From Diaphorobacter sp. HDW4B (GTDB taxonomy: Bacteria; Pseudomonadota; Gammaproteobacteria; Burkholderiales; Burkholderiaceae_C), in NCBI RefSeq assembly GCF_011305535.1, contig NZ_CP049905.1:2118001-2182000 (forward strand): 64,000 nt of DNA. The letters run 5' to 3'. The notes beneath the pieces are model-generated. The model had not been told where the DNA came from. It saw nothing but the letters and a program-made list of their open reading frames with translations, and searched no databases. The position numbers and the translations under genes are program-made. Below are positions 19,718 to 28,772 of the stretch, piece by piece (within the stretch, counting starts at the first letter, position 1; each line of letters starts with the position of its first letter).

Positions 19718-20062
19718 ATGTTCAAGACCACGACCCGCGTTCTCGCCATCACCGCAGCCATGTGTCTGAGCGCCCATTCGGCTCAGGCGCTCGAAATCGA
19801 TCTGCCCGGCGAAACCGCGCTCTACAAGGAAAGCAGCCTGCCCGGCTACTCGCTCACGCTGCAGAACTGCCTGATGTGCCATTCGGCGCAGTATGTGCAG
19901 TACCAGCCCAGGTCATCGCCTCGCAGCTATTGGGAGGCAACTGTCAAGAAAATGAAACATCCGTTCGGCGCGCCCTTCGCCGAAAGCGACGTTCCCGCGA
20001 TGGTGGACTACCTCACCAAGACCTATGGTGCGGAGAGTTCTGCGGCCACCGCAGTGAAGTAA
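19718..20062 (+). CDS. Small c-type cytochrome, SorB-like electron acceptor
   Basis: 114 residues. A signal peptide ends near SAQA (residue 24) and one heme site, C51-L-M-C54-H55, follows. A Met in the KKMKHPFG segment could be the second axial ligand. Size, position 24 bases after the sulfite-oxidase-family gene and orientation fit the heme subunit of a SorAB-type periplasmic sulfite dehydrogenase. ATG 19718 is supported by GAGGAG about 10 bases upstream; an in-frame ATG at 19700 would overlap that site. A strong terminator follows at 20088. Confidence 0.82.
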   Translation: MFKTTTRVLAITAAMCLSAHSAQALEIDLPGETALYKESSLPGYSLTLQNCLMCHSAQYVQYQPRSSPRSYWEATVKKMKHPFGAPFAESDVPAMVDYLTKTYGAESSAATAVK

Positions 20063-20087
20063 ACAAGCTTTCGACACCCGACAATGG

Positions 20088-20121
20088 ACGGCCTTCTGCA
20101 GCGCGCAGAGGGCCGTTTTTC
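20088..20121 (+). terminator. Rho-independent terminator after the sulfite dehydrogenase operon
   Basis: CGGCCTTCTGC (20089-20099), loop AGCGC, GCAGAGGGCCG (20105-20115), then TTTTT. The 11-bp stem has one G-T pair. Confidence 0.85.
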
Positions 20122-20475
20122 GTTGCAGCAGCGCAGAAATGTCATCAAATCGCCACGCCCCATCCTGCAATCGGGTTGTCCATTCGATCTTCCTGCTTCG
20201 CTTTTTGGACTGCCTCGTCTACATTTCCTGATCGGTAAAAAAAGAGTGCGTTCGATAGTTTTGCGAATGAACAGCAGGTTCAAAGTGCGTCAAAAAAATT
20301 ACATAATCAATTGATCTTTGTTGATCAATAGTAGATTTCAAAATAACATGCATTGAGCCAATGTGGCCGACGTCAGTCACTTTCTCGCCTGCATTCGCTC
20401 AGAACTCCTAGCCATAGAAAGCCAGTCATGGGCCAGCCAACTCAACTCAAGTCAGTCATCGGAGGGAAGAAAGCC
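20122..20475. other. AT-rich promoter region upstream of the GGDEF-EAL gene
   Basis: About 350 bases without a gene. Bases 20230-20350 are much more AT-rich than the surroundings and include an inverted repeat TTGATC (20311-20316) / GATCAA (20323-20328) with a six-base spacer, a plausible operator. Several -10-like hexamers occur, so I cannot choose one promoter. Confidence 0.45.
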
Positions 20476-22587
20476 ATGCGGGGGGTGCCATCGCCCGTCG
20501 CGGCGGCCGATGAGGGCACGGCAAAGCTCATGCGCAAGGCCGTGGACTCGCTGCCCTGTCTGGTCTGGATGGGCGCTGGCAAGGATCAGGCTGGCTGGGC
20601 CAACGCGGCGTGGCGCGAGTTCACCGGCATGGAGTCGTCGAACTGGCTGCATGCGGTGCATCCCGAGAGCGTCGATCGCATGCAGCGGCTGTGGGACGAG
20701 GCGCTGGCGAGCAAGGTGGGATTTCAGGAAGAGGTGCGACTGCGCGACCGCGACGGAAATTTCCGCTGGTTTCTGGTGGCGGTGCTGTTTCGCGAGACCC
20801 CGGACGATGCCCAGACGCAGGCCTGTCTGAACGCCACCGACGTGCACGAGCGCATTCTCGCGCGCCAGTCGCTGATCCGCAATCTGGGCATGCAGGAGAA
20901 GATGCTGGATGCGAGCGTGGACTGCATCAAGATCGTGAACCCGGACGGCACGCTCGCGCACATGAATCTCTCGGGCTGCAAGGCGCTGGGCGTGTCGCCC
21001 GATTCCGGCTTCGGAATGAAGTGGCTCGAGCTGCTGCCACCTGAAATCCACGCCGCTGGCCTGCGCGCCTTCCGCCAGGCACTGCGCGGCAGCAATGCGC
21101 GGTTTTCCGGCAAGAGCGTGGTGCCGGGCAAGCCCGCGCAGTACTGGGACAACATCCTCACGCCGGTGCTCGACGACAACGGCAAGACGATGAGCATTCT
21201 CTGCGTCTCGCGCGATGTGACGCAGCAGCAGCTTGCCGAGGAGCGCCTTCGCCGAGCCAATGAATTCGACGAACTGACCGAGCTGCCCAACCGCCGCGCG
21301 TTCAAGGAAGAACTGCGCCCAACCCTGCTGCGCGCCCGCGAGAAGGGCAGTGGCGCGCTGCTGATGCTGATCGACCTGGACCACTTCAAGCACCTGAACG
21401 ACACGCTGGGCCACGCGGCGGGCGACCATCTGCTGCAGGTGATGGCGCGCCGCATTCAGAGCTGCCTGCCCGACTCCTCCTACGTGGCGCGCATCGGCGG
21501 CGACGAGTTCGCCATCATCGTGCCGGATGTGAAGGACGACAACGCCATCATGCGCGTCGCCCACAAGGTGGTGCTGCAGCTCGACCCGCCGATCAACTAC
21601 GCCAGCAAGCGCATCAACGGCAGCATGAGCGTCGGCTGCGCGCTGTACCCGCGCGACGCCCGCGATCCGATGGTGCTGCTCAGCCATGCCGACGCGGCGC
21701 TCAACGACATCAAGGTCAATGGCCGGGGCGGCGTGCGCATCTTCAGTCCAGAAATCATGCAGCCGCTCGAAGACGCGGCCGTGCAGATGGAGCAGGCGCG
21801 CCGCATTCTGCGCGACGGCACGGTGCGCGCGCACTACCAGCCCAAGGTGCGGCTGCTGGACCGCAAGCTGGTGGGCGTCGAGGCGCTGCTGCGTTCGCAG
21901 GACGTCGAACATGGCGGCCTGCAGATGCCCGGCACCGTGCAGGCGGCCTTTCTCAACTACGACCTGGCCACGCGCATTGCGGATGCCCTGCGTGCCAAGG
22001 TGTTCGCCGATCTGGTGACCTGGCAACGAGCCGGGTTGCAGGTGGTGCCGGTGTCGCTCAACGCGGCTCCGGTCGAGTTCATGCGCGACAACTACGCCGA
22101 GCGCCTGCTCAAGCAGTTGGAGAAGGCGTGTGTCGATCCCGCGCTGATCGAACTGGAAGTGACCGAGCAGACGCTGGACGAGCGCGGCGCAAAGTTCGTG
22201 ACACGTGCGCTGCTGCAGCTCAAGCAGGCAGGCATCCGCGTGGCGCTCGACGATTTCGGCACCGGCCATTCGTCGCTCACCCGGCTGCGCAATTTCCCCG
22301 TGGACTGCCTCAAGATCGATTCGAATCTGGTGGGCAATTTCGGCAGCGATCCGGCGATCACCGCCGTGGTCCATGCGATTGGCCGCATCGGCGCGGACCT
22401 GTCGCTGGAACTGGTGGCCGAGGGAATCGAGACGGAAAAGCAGAGTCAGGCACTGCTGAGCGCCGGTTATGAAATCGGCCAGGGCCATCTCTTCAGCCGC
22501 GCCGTGAGCGCCGACGCGATCGCCACACTGCTGGCCAACGAGCAGGCCGTCTGGGAGCCCAGCAGCCGTCAGGTGTCCGCAGCCTGA
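20476..22587 (+). CDS. PAS-GGDEF-EAL cyclic-di-GMP turnover protein
   Basis: 703 residues if started at ATG 20476, which has a strong GGAGGGA ribosome site 9 bases upstream; an in-frame ATG at 20428 lacks one. Two PAS-like sensor regions (about residues 15-125 and 135-255) precede a GGDEF domain with an intact GGDEF motif (341-345) and an EAL domain (EAL 469-471). The downstream EAL residues SLNAAP, IELEVTE, DDFGTGHSSL, LKID and EGIET are all kept, so phosphodiesterase activity is plausible. Diguanylate cyclase activity is possible too. No transmembrane segment is seen; the protein is probably cytoplasmic. Confidence 0.9.
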   Translation: MRGVPSPVAAADEGTAKLMRKAVDSLPCLVWMGAGKDQAGWANAAWREFTGMESSNWLHAVHPESVDRMQRLWDEALASKVGFQEEVRLRDRDGNFRWFLVAVLFRETPDDAQTQACLNATDVHERILARQSLIRNLGMQEKMLDASVDCIKIVNPDGTLAHMNLSGCKALGVSPDSGFGMKWLELLPPEIHAAGLRAFRQALRGSNARFSGKSVVPGKPAQYWDNILTPVLDDNGKTMSILCVSRDVTQQQLAEERLRRANEFDELTELPNRRAFKEELRPTLLRAREKGSGALLMLIDLDHFKHLNDTLGHAAGDHLLQVMARRIQSCLPDSSYVARIGGDEFAIIVPDVKDDNAIMRVAHKVVLQLDPPINYASKRINGSMSVGCALYPRDARDPMVLLSHADAALNDIKVNGRGGVRIFSPEIMQPLEDAAVQMEQARRILRDGTVRAHYQPKVRLLDRKLVGVEALLRSQDVEHGGLQMPGTVQAAFLNYDLATRIADALRAKVFADLVTWQRAGLQVVPVSLNAAPVEFMRDNYAERLLKQLEKACVDPALIELEVTEQTLDERGAKFVTRALLQLKQAGIRVALDDFGTGHSSLTRLRNFPVDCLKIDSNLVGNFGSDPAITAVVHAIGRIGADLSLELVAEGIETEKQSQALLSAGYEIGQGHLFSRAVSADAIATLLANEQAVWEPSSRQVSAA

Positions 22588-22608
22588 TCCAGCAATCGGA
22601 AAGCGCCC

Positions 22609-23328
22609 TCAGCGGGCCCCGGATGCGGGCTTGGCCGCTGCCGCACTGGTGGGCGTGCCCGCCGCCGTTGCCGCCGCGTTGCCTGCCGCCGCGCGCTCTG
22701 CAGCCCACAGTTCCTTGAGTTGCGCCAGCTCGGCGTCATAGCGCTGCTGCACCCTGCGCTTTTCTTCCTGCTGCGTGACGATGTAGCGTTGCTGCTCGGC
22801 GATGTCTTCCTCGTTGTCCGCAATGCGGCGCTGCACCTTGGCGGGCGCCTTCTTGGGATCGTTCTGGTAGAACTCGAGTTCGGTGTTGATGGCCGCACGA
22901 TCGACGCGCAACTGCTCGATGCGCTTGTAGGCAATCTGGATCAGATCGTTGAACACCGCCACCGCCGTCACACGCTCGGCGTTGTGCGTGGCTTCGTCGG
23001 GGAAACGGGTGATCAGCGCACGGTCGCGGCGGCGCTGGTCGGCCACCTTGGCCTTTTGCTCGGCATCGACGCGGCGCTGCGCCTCGGCGGCCACTCGCTC
23101 GTTCTCGGTCAGCGTGGGGCCGATGCGGCGGCGCTCGGTGCCGGTCTTGTCGAGCACGCGCTGCTCGCGGTCGATGCATTCGGGAATGGGACGGTCAGCC
23201 GTGATGCGTCGGCCATTTTTGTCAACACAGGAGTACACGGCATTCTGCGCAGTTGCCGGAGCAACCACACACAAAATGCCGATGACAGCCAGAACACCCG
23301 GGATAAGTTGACTTGCGGCCGCTTTCAA
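22609..23328 (-). CDS. DUF4124-type exported coiled-coil protein
   Basis: 239 residues. A signal peptide (about residues 1-27, ending ATAQ) is followed by VYSCVDKNGRRITADRPIPEC, which matches the DUF4124 pattern (Y.C.D..G......D.P...C) with two Cys. The rest is highly charged with predicted coiled coils (about 75-115 and 140-215) and an Ala/Thr-rich tail. It probably resides in the periplasm. The function is unknown. It is convergent with the GGDEF-EAL gene and upstream of nothing on its strand. Confidence 0.75.
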   Translation of the reverse strand: MKAAASQLIPGVLAVIGILCVVAPATAQNAVYSCVDKNGRRITADRPIPECIDREQRVLDKTGTERRRIGPTLTENERVAAEAQRRVDAEQKAKVADQRRRDRALITRFPDEATHNAERVTAVAVFNDLIQIAYKRIEQLRVDRAAINTELEFYQNDPKKAPAKVQRRIADNEEDIAEQQRYIVTQQEEKRRVQQRYDAELAQLKELWAAERAAAGNAAATAAGTPTSAAAAKPASGAR

Positions 23329-23372
23329 TCCGTCCCCTTCTTCATTGCCTCTTGCCTAGACCTGGAAATGGT

Positions 23373-24074
23373 TCAAAGATCGCTGACGCCGTATCGCTCA
23401 CGGTATGCCAGCACCCGCTCGTGATGCGACTTCATCTCGTCGCCACCACCACTTGCCGCCAGATACTGCAATAAGTCTGCCAACTTTGCGATAGTGCATA
23501 CCTGCATGCCGAGCGTGTTGCGCACGTACTGCACAGCACTGTGGTCCACATCGCGGCCATTCTCGGTGGCTTTCTCCTGACGGTCCAGCGCAATCGCGAT
23601 GGCGTGTGGCGTGGCCCCCGCAGCGTTGATCAGGGCGATGGATTCGCGTGCAGCCGTGCCAGCCGACATCACGTCGTCGATGATCAGCACACGGCCCTTG
23701 AGCGGCGCGCCCACCAGCGTGCCGCCTTCGCCGTGGTCCTTGGCTTCCTTGCGGTTGTAGGCAAACGGCACATTGCGGCCTTGGCGCGCCAGCTCGACGG
23801 CCACGGTCGCCGCCAGCGGGATGCCCTTGTAGGCCGGACCAAAGACCATGTCGAACTCCATGCCACTGGCCAGAATGGCTTTTGCATAGAATTCGGCGAG
23901 GCGGCCCATTTTTGCGCCATCATCGAACAGCCCCGCATTGAAGAAGTAGGGGCTCATCCGCCCGGCCTTGGTTTTGAATTCTCCAAAGCGCAATACGCCG
24001 GATTCCACCGCGAATTGCACGAAATCCAGCGCCAGTTGGGATTGTTGTGCCGTTTGATCGCTCTTGCTCACCAT
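23373..24074 (-). CDS. pyrE: Orotate phosphoribosyltransferase
   Basis: 233 residues. The type I phosphoribosyltransferase PRPP motif VLIIDDVMSAGTA is intact, and the N-terminal FGEFKTKAGRMSPYFFNAGLF and VFGPAYKGIPLA loops are those of PyrE. It makes orotidine 5'-phosphate in pyrimidine synthesis. The start at 24074 (CAT on the plus strand at 24072-24074) has a good AAGGAAG ribosome site, which lies inside the first codons of the divergent xth gene. The extra C-terminal tail after the Rossmann core (about 20 residues ending YRERYGVSDL) is ordinary for the group. Confidence 0.93.
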   Translation of the reverse strand: MVSKSDQTAQQSQLALDFVQFAVESGVLRFGEFKTKAGRMSPYFFNAGLFDDGAKMGRLAEFYAKAILASGMEFDMVFGPAYKGIPLAATVAVELARQGRNVPFAYNRKEAKDHGEGGTLVGAPLKGRVLIIDDVMSAGTAARESIALINAAGATPHAIAIALDRQEKATENGRDVDHSAVQYVRNTLGMQVCTIAKLADLLQYLAASGGGDEMKSHHERVLAYRERYGVSDL

Positions 24075-24888
24075 GAATTCTTCCTTGTTCAAATTAACCA
24101 GTCTCAACCTCAACGGCATTCGCTCCGCGGCCACCAAAGGGGTGGTGGAATGGCTGGACCAAAGTCGTCCGGATTGTATTTGCGTACAGGAAATCAAGGC
24201 TCAGGCCGCTGATATTGCCGACAAGTTCGAGTCACTTGGCAACCTGAAAGGCCATTTTCACTTCGCCGAAAAAAAGGGCTACTCGGGCGTGGGCGTCTAC
24301 ACCCGCCATGAGCCCAGCGACGTGATCATCGGCTACGGCTCGGGCGAGTTCGATGCCGAGGGCCGCTATGTCGAGACCCGCTTCGACACGCCCACGCGCA
24401 AGATGTCCATCATCAGCGCCTATTTCCCGAGCGGCTCCTCGGGCGACCTGCGCCAGCAGGCCAAATTCCGCTTTCTGGCCGAATTCCAGATGCAGCTCAT
24501 GAAGCTCAAGGCCGAGCGCAACTTCATCCTCTGCGGCGACGTGAACATCGCCCACCAGCAGATCGACCTGAAAAACTGGCGCAGCAACCAGAAAAACAGC
24601 GGCTTTTTGCCAGAGGAACGTGAGTGGATGACAAAGTTGTTGCACACAACTGATCCAACCGGCGGTCTGGTTGACGTCTATCGTCAGCTGCAACCTGATA
24701 CAACTGACAGTTGTTATACATGGTGGAGCAATCGTGGCCAAGCCTATGCGAACAACGTGGGCTGGCGTCTGGACTACCACCTGGCGACTCCGGCACTGGC
24801 TCAGCTGGCAAAAACCGAGTCCATCTACAAGGACCAGAAGTTCTCGGACCACGCGCCGATCACCATCGGCTACGACTTCAAGCTGTGA
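24073..24888 (+). CDS. xth: Exodeoxyribonuclease III (AP endonuclease)
   Basis: 271 residues. The exonuclease-endonuclease-phosphatase fold motifs are present: SLNLNGIRSA (metal-site Asn), CVQEIKA (catalytic Glu), CGDVNIAHQQIDLKN (Asp/Asn pair) and SDHAPI at the C-terminus (catalytic Asp-His). It repairs abasic sites and trims 3' ends. ATG 24073-24075 overlaps the pyrE start codon by two bases; a TTG at 24085 would give the N-terminus LFKLTSLNLNG more usual for the family. Neither has a clear ribosome site, so the start is uncertain by four codons. Confidence 0.9.
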   Translation: MNSSLFKLTSLNLNGIRSAATKGVVEWLDQSRPDCICVQEIKAQAADIADKFESLGNLKGHFHFAEKKGYSGVGVYTRHEPSDVIIGYGSGEFDAEGRYVETRFDTPTRKMSIISAYFPSGSSGDLRQQAKFRFLAEFQMQLMKLKAERNFILCGDVNIAHQQIDLKNWRSNQKNSGFLPEEREWMTKLLHTTDPTGGLVDVYRQLQPDTTDSCYTWWSNRGQAYANNVGWRLDYHLATPALAQLAKTESIYKDQKFSDHAPITIGYDFKL

Positions 24889-24932
24889 GCAACCCTGCAC
24901 TTGCTCAAAGAGTAGGCCATTGAGGCGATAAT

Positions 24933-24953
24933 GGATGAGATTAATTCTCATCC
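24933..24953 (+). promoter_or_regulatory. Predicted Fur box upstream of the esterase gene
   Basis: A perfect inverted repeat, GGATGAGA (24933-24940) / TCTCATCC (24946-24953) with TTAAT between, contains the TGAGA...TCTCA core typical of Fur sites. It sits just after a -10-like GATAAT (24927-24932) and just before the chosen ATG, the place where a repressor would block transcription. Confidence 0.6.
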
Positions 24954-24957
24954 TCAA

Positions 24958-25926
24958 ATGAACAGTCTTCCCTCTGGCGCTTTCTCGCGCCGCAGCCTGC
25001 TGGGGCTTGGTCTGGGCTCGGCCTCGCTGCTGCTCGGTGCCTGCGCCTCGCCTGACATGAACTCACACTCCGCCAGCCACAACGCCCTGCGCAGCGCACC
25101 ACCCGTGCAGATTCCGGGCAGCCATCAGCTCGACATGCGCGATGCGGCGAGCGGGCTGGTCTGGCGCATCTTTGTGCAGGTGCCTGACGCGCCCGCGCCT
25201 GCGGGGGGTTACCCCGTGCTGTATCTGCTGGACGGCAACGCCAGCTTTGTGACGGCGGCGCAGATTGCGCGCAACACCGGCAATCGTCCGGCTGCGTTGC
25301 GCAAGGACCCGCTGCTGGTGGTCGGCATCGGTTATCCGATCGACGGAGCTATGGACCAGGAAGCCCGCAAGCGCGACTACACGCCGCCGCCCGCAACAGA
25401 GGCAGGCACGGGCGGTGCCGAGGTGTTTCTGGATTTCATCGAAAAGCAGTTGCAGCCTGCGGTGCGCGCCGCATGGAGCATCGACCCGGCACGCCAGACG
25501 CTGTTCGGCCATTCGCTGGGCGGCCTGCTGACGGTGCATGCGCTCGTCACGCGCAACCCGCTTTTTTCGCGCTATGCGGCGGCCAGCCCATCGCTGTGGT
25601 GGAACAGCGCGCAGGAACTGCAGACCATCGAACAGTGGATTGCCAAGGGTGCACCGACAACATCAGGCAATGTGCAACTCCAATTGCGCGTCGGCTCGCG
25701 CGAGCGCGCCAAGCGCAACGAAACCGATCCCGCCCGCGCAGCCAAGGCAGCCGAGCGACGCATGAACGAGCATGTCGAGACACTGGCCGAACGCCTGACC
25801 GCGTTGAAGCGCCCGCAACTGCAGGTCGATTTCAAGGAGCTGCAAGGAGCCGACCACGGCGGCACGCTGGCGCCGTCGTTGATCGAGGCAATCACGCTGG
25901 CGCAAGCTCGGGAAGAGCGGGAATAG
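24958..25926 (+). CDS. Alpha/beta-hydrolase lipoprotein, siderophore-esterase-like (IroE/Fes type)
   Basis: 322 residues. A twin-Arg-containing signal (SRRSLLGLGLGS) ends in a lipobox LLGAC, with C29 as the lipidated Cys. The catalytic domain resembles putative esterases of the IroE/Fes/esterase-D group: PVLYLLDGNASF, VVGIGYP, then the nucleophile elbow FGHSLGGLL and a late ADHGG holding the catalytic His. IroE-type enzymes cut tri-ester siderophores in the periplasm to release iron. A Fur-like operator immediately upstream supports an iron role. No TonB receptor or siderophore genes are adjacent in the window, so the substrate is uncertain. Confidence 0.78.
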   Translation: MNSLPSGAFSRRSLLGLGLGSASLLLGACASPDMNSHSASHNALRSAPPVQIPGSHQLDMRDAASGLVWRIFVQVPDAPAPAGGYPVLYLLDGNASFVTAAQIARNTGNRPAALRKDPLLVVGIGYPIDGAMDQEARKRDYTPPPATEAGTGGAEVFLDFIEKQLQPAVRAAWSIDPARQTLFGHSLGGLLTVHALVTRNPLFSRYAAASPSLWWNSAQELQTIEQWIAKGAPTTSGNVQLQLRVGSRERAKRNETDPARAAKAAERRMNEHVETLAERLTALKRPQLQVDFKELQGADHGGTLAPSLIEAITLAQAREERE

Positions 25927-25969
25927 CAGAAATAGCGGGGCGCGGCCTGAGCCCTGCCCCCGCGCCACA

Positions 25970-26740
25970 TCAGCAGCCGTTCGCGTCCTTCACGCCGGAC
26001 AGGCGCTTGAGATTCAGAACCTGCGTGCCATCCTTGCCGGTCAGGGTGGCCGTCGCGTTGGTGCAGCTGGAGAACTTCACGCTGATCTGACCCCAGCGCT
26101 CCATCTGGTAGACAGGCGCGGCGAATGTGCCTGCGGTGGTCATGCCCAGCTGGATGGTGTATTCGGTGTTGGCCTGAATGGCGCCGCCGAGTGCATCCAT
26201 GGAGATCATCCACAACTGCGCGCCGGCCGCATTGCGTCCGTAGTAGGTGAAGATCAGGCCATTGTCCGCGCCCAGGATGTTGAAGCCCGTGCTGGTGTAG
26301 GCCGGGTCATACCACAGGCCAGAAAGCGATCTCCAGCTCAGCTCGTTGCTGCTCGCCGTCGTGCGCCCTGCCGAGTAGTGACCGGTGTAGTTCGTTTTGC
26401 CCGGTCCAACGAACAGATAGCCGCCCGTGAACTTGCCGTCTTCATAATCGCCATCCAGACTGAGGTAGTTGTCTGGGTCGCTGCTGTAGCAGTTCATAAG
26501 CACCGGATCGACGGAAAAGATGCTGCCGTTGGCGGTGACCGTGCCCTTGCCCGTGTCGCTCTTCAATGTGCATTTGACGGCGCCGTACGAATCCACGCTG
26601 ATGCTGACCGTGCCGTGATCCGCGCCCAGATAGGCACCGGAATAGTTGCCGGTCGGGATCTGCGCATGGGCCGTCTGCGCCACACCCATGACCATGCTGA
26701 TACACAGCAATGCACTCTTCAGAAAATCGGAAACACGCAT
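25970..26740 (-). CDS. Exported protein of unknown function, Gly-rich beta repeats
   Basis: 256 residues. The signal peptide is MRVSDFLKSALLC...HAQ with cleavage near residue 29; the start ATG at 26740 has an excellent AGGGAGGT ribosome site. The mature protein is made of repeated beta-type segments: YSGAYLGADHGTVSISV, WYDPAYTSTGFNILGADNGLIFTYYGRN and others with W/Y-G spacing. The YYGR/YYGY segments recall the protein at 7778-8638. Two Cys lie near the C-terminus and one is the last residue. It probably lies in the periplasm or on the surface. I do not recognise a characterised family. It is convergent with the esterase gene. Confidence 0.68.
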   Translation of the reverse strand: MRVSDFLKSALLCISMVMGVAQTAHAQIPTGNYSGAYLGADHGTVSISVDSYGAVKCTLKSDTGKGTVTANGSIFSVDPVLMNCYSSDPDNYLSLDGDYEDGKFTGGYLFVGPGKTNYTGHYSAGRTTASSNELSWRSLSGLWYDPAYTSTGFNILGADNGLIFTYYGRNAAGAQLWMISMDALGGAIQANTEYTIQLGMTTAGTFAAPVYQMERWGQISVKFSSCTNATATLTGKDGTQVLNLKRLSGVKDANGC

Positions 26741-26928
26741 GAGACCTCCCTGAATTTCGTCGATGAACGTTGGATTGGAGTCGGGCTTGGTCGCCGACCG
26801 AATCATTATCAACAGCTATCAAAGAAGTAAAGTAGATTTAATGTAGCAATTTGCGTGTATCCGGCCCACGACCTGAGCGGATCGGAATCAACCGATTTCA
26901 GGTCAATGGGCAGGACGAAAGTGAGCGC

Positions 26929-28002
26929 TCAATTCTCCTTGTTGCGCTTTTGCTGCGCTTCGAATCGCTCGGCCGCCTCCCACCCCAGATCCGCCAGCGG
27001 ACCGGCCTTGCGTCCGGTTTCCACCGCGTCGTCTGCGGTCGCGTTGCCGTCGGCTGCGCGCTGGGCGATGCCGTGCAGGATCGCGGCCATGCGGAACAGG
27101 TTGTAGGCGATGTAGAAATCCCAGTGCCCGGCCGCGTTGCGGCCTGTGGCGTCGCTGTACCACTTCACGTATTCGGCTTCGGACGGAATGCCCAGTTGCG
27201 CCAGATCGAGCCCGCCGATGCCGCGCCACAGATCGTGCGGAATGCGCCAGCCCATGCACTGGTACGACAGATCGGCCAGCGGGTGGCCGAGTGTGGACAG
27301 CTCCCAGTCCAGCACGCCGATCACGCGCGGCTCGGTCGGGTGAAAGATCAGGTTGTCGAGGCGGTAGTCGCCGTGCACCAAAGTGGTTTCGTCGCCTTCG
27401 GGCAGGTTCGCGGGCAACCATTCCATGAGCTTGTGCATGGAGTCGTTCACGGGCAGCGTGGATTCCTTGCACTGGCGTGTCCAGCGCGCGATCTGGCGAC
27501 CGACGTAGTTGCCTTCCTTGCCGTAGTCGTGAAGGCCCACGGCCTTGTAGTCGACCGCATGCAGCGCGGCGATCACTCGGTTCATCTCGCGATAGATCTG
27601 CGTGCGCTCGGCATTGCTCAGTCCCGGCAGGCCCTGGTCCATGAACACGCGGCCCTGCAGAAACTGCATGATGTAGAACGGCGTGCCGATCAGGCTGTCG
27701 TCCTCGCAATACGCGAGCATTTTCGGCACCGGCACGCCCGTGTCGGCCAGCGCCTTCATCACACGGAATTCGCGGTCGATGGCGTGGGCCGATGCGATCA
27801 GCGTTCCCGGCGGCTTCTTGCGCAGCACGTACTGGCGGTCGCCACCCGCGTCGATGCGGAAGGTCGGGTTGGACTGACCGCCCGCAAGCACGCTCACCTT
27901 GAGCGGCTCGTCGCCCGCCAAGCCCTGCGCGCGCAGGTATGCAGTCAGCGCCTCCATCGGCAATGTGGGTGTGGAAGAAGATGCGTTGGAGTTGCTGCTC
28001 AT
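26929..28002 (-). CDS. APH-fold acyl-CoA/hydroxyacyl kinase-like protein (ACAD10/11 and LvaA type)
   Basis: 357 residues. The aminoglycoside phosphotransferase fold is evident: [11 protein letters not shown] (nucleotide loop), YVLRKKPPG (ATP-contacting Lys), [14 protein letters not shown] (catalytic HGDxxxxN) and [16 protein letters not shown] (metal-binding DWE). This subgroup pairs with acyl-CoA dehydrogenases rather than antibiotics. Homologues include the N-terminal domain of ACAD10/11 and LvaA of Pseudomonas putida, which phosphorylates 4-hydroxyacyl-CoA. It is the third gene of an ACAD-SDR-APH operon and its start overlaps the SDR stop by 4 bases. Antibiotic resistance is not suggested. 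Confidence 0.85.
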   Translation of the reverse strand: MSSNSNASSSTPTLPMEALTAYLRAQGLAGDEPLKVSVLAGGQSNPTFRIDAGGDRQYVLRKKPPGTLIASAHAIDREFRVMKALADTGVPVPKMLAYCEDDSLIGTPFYIMQFLQGRVFMDQGLPGLSNAERTQIYREMNRVIAALHAVDYKAVGLHDYGKEGNYVGRQIARWTRQCKESTLPVNDSMHKLMEWLPANLPEGDETTLVHGDYRLDNLIFHPTEPRVIGVLDWELSTLGHPLADLSYQCMGWRIPHDLWRGIGGLDLAQLGIPSEAEYVKWYSDATGRNAAGHWDFYIAYNLFRMAAILHGIAQRAADGNATADDAVETGRKAGPLADLGWEAAERFEAQQKRNKEN

Positions 28003-28772
28003 AGTCCGCTCACCAGATGTGCGCCATCGACGGCGACGGTGGAACCCGACATCGCCGCGCCCGCGTCCGACGTCAGCAACAGCAGCGGGCCGTCCAGATC
28101 GGACAGCTCGCTGAACTTGCGGCTGGGGATGCGCATGCGCAGCTTGTCGCCCAATTCGCTGGTCAGAAAATCGCGGTTCAGGTCGGTGATCACATAGCCC
28201 GGCAGCAGCGCATTCACGCGGATGCCGTAGCGCGCGAGTTCCAGCGCCATCGCCTTGGTCGCCTGAATCACACCGGCCTTGGAGATCGCATACGGCGCGA
28301 CGCCGCCGCCCACGCGCTCGCCCAGAATCGAGGCCACGTTGACGATCGCGCCGCCCTTCTTGGCGGCCACCATGCGGCGCGCGCCTTCGGTCGCCACCAG
28401 CCAGTTGCCCTTGAGGTTGGTGTCGATCACGCTGTCGAAATCTTCCTCGGTCTGATCGAGCAGCGCGCGCGTCACGGTCACGCCCGCGTTGTTCACGATC
28501 ACGTCCGGCACGGCCCATTCACCGATGGTGTCGAAGCAGTCCTTCACGCTCTGCGCATTGCTCACGTCGAGCGAGAACGCACGCGCCTCGCCGCCCGCTT
28601 GGGTGATGTCATCGACCACCGACTGCAGCTTGTCCGCACGCCGCGCGGCCACGGCCACCTTGGCACCGCAGCTCGCCAGCAGTTGCGCAAAGTGCGTGCC
28701 CAGACCGCTCGATGCGCCCGTCACCAGAACCAGTTTGCCCTTGAGGCTGAATTTGTCGATGGCGCTGCTCAT
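27999..28772 (-). CDS. Short-chain dehydrogenase/reductase
   Basis: 257 residues. The classical SDR motifs are TGASSGLG (NAD(P) loop, about residues 19-26), NNAG (about 95-98) and the catalytic YAISKAG (Tyr-x-x-x-Lys) with the preceding Ser in VASILGE. The segment [21 protein letters not shown], ending [13 protein letters not shown], is typical of SDRs encoded beside ACAD/APH genes. It would oxidise a 3-hydroxy- or 4-hydroxyacyl intermediate. It overlaps both neighbours by 4 bases, so the three genes are translationally coupled. Confidence 0.88.
   Translation of the reverse strand: MSSAIDKFSLKGKLVLVTGASSGLGTHFAQLLASCGAKVAVAARRADKLQSVVDDITQAGGEARAFSLDVSNAQSVKDCFDTIGEWAVPDVIVNNAGVTVTRALLDQTEEDFDSVIDTNLKGNWLVATEGARRMVAAKKGGAIVNVASILGERVGGGVAPYAISKAGVIQATKAMALELARYGIRVNALLPGYVITDLNRDFLTSELGDKLRMRIPSRKFSELSDLDGPLLLLTSDAGAAMSGSTVAVDGAHLVSGL

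Noticed and set aside
20452-22488. 678-codon minus-strand frame opposite the GGDEF-EAL gene
   Set aside because: It is an antisense shadow; the plus strand has intact GGDEF and EAL catalytic motifs.
26800-26815. Possible Fur half-site (ATCATTATC) upstream of the exported protein at 25970
   Set aside because: Only one half resembles a Fur box and there is no dyad, so it was not called.
26929-28002. Aminoglycoside resistance gene
   Set aside because: The APH fold is present, but the protein belongs by context and sequence to acyl-CoA-linked kinases encoded with ACAD and SDR genes.
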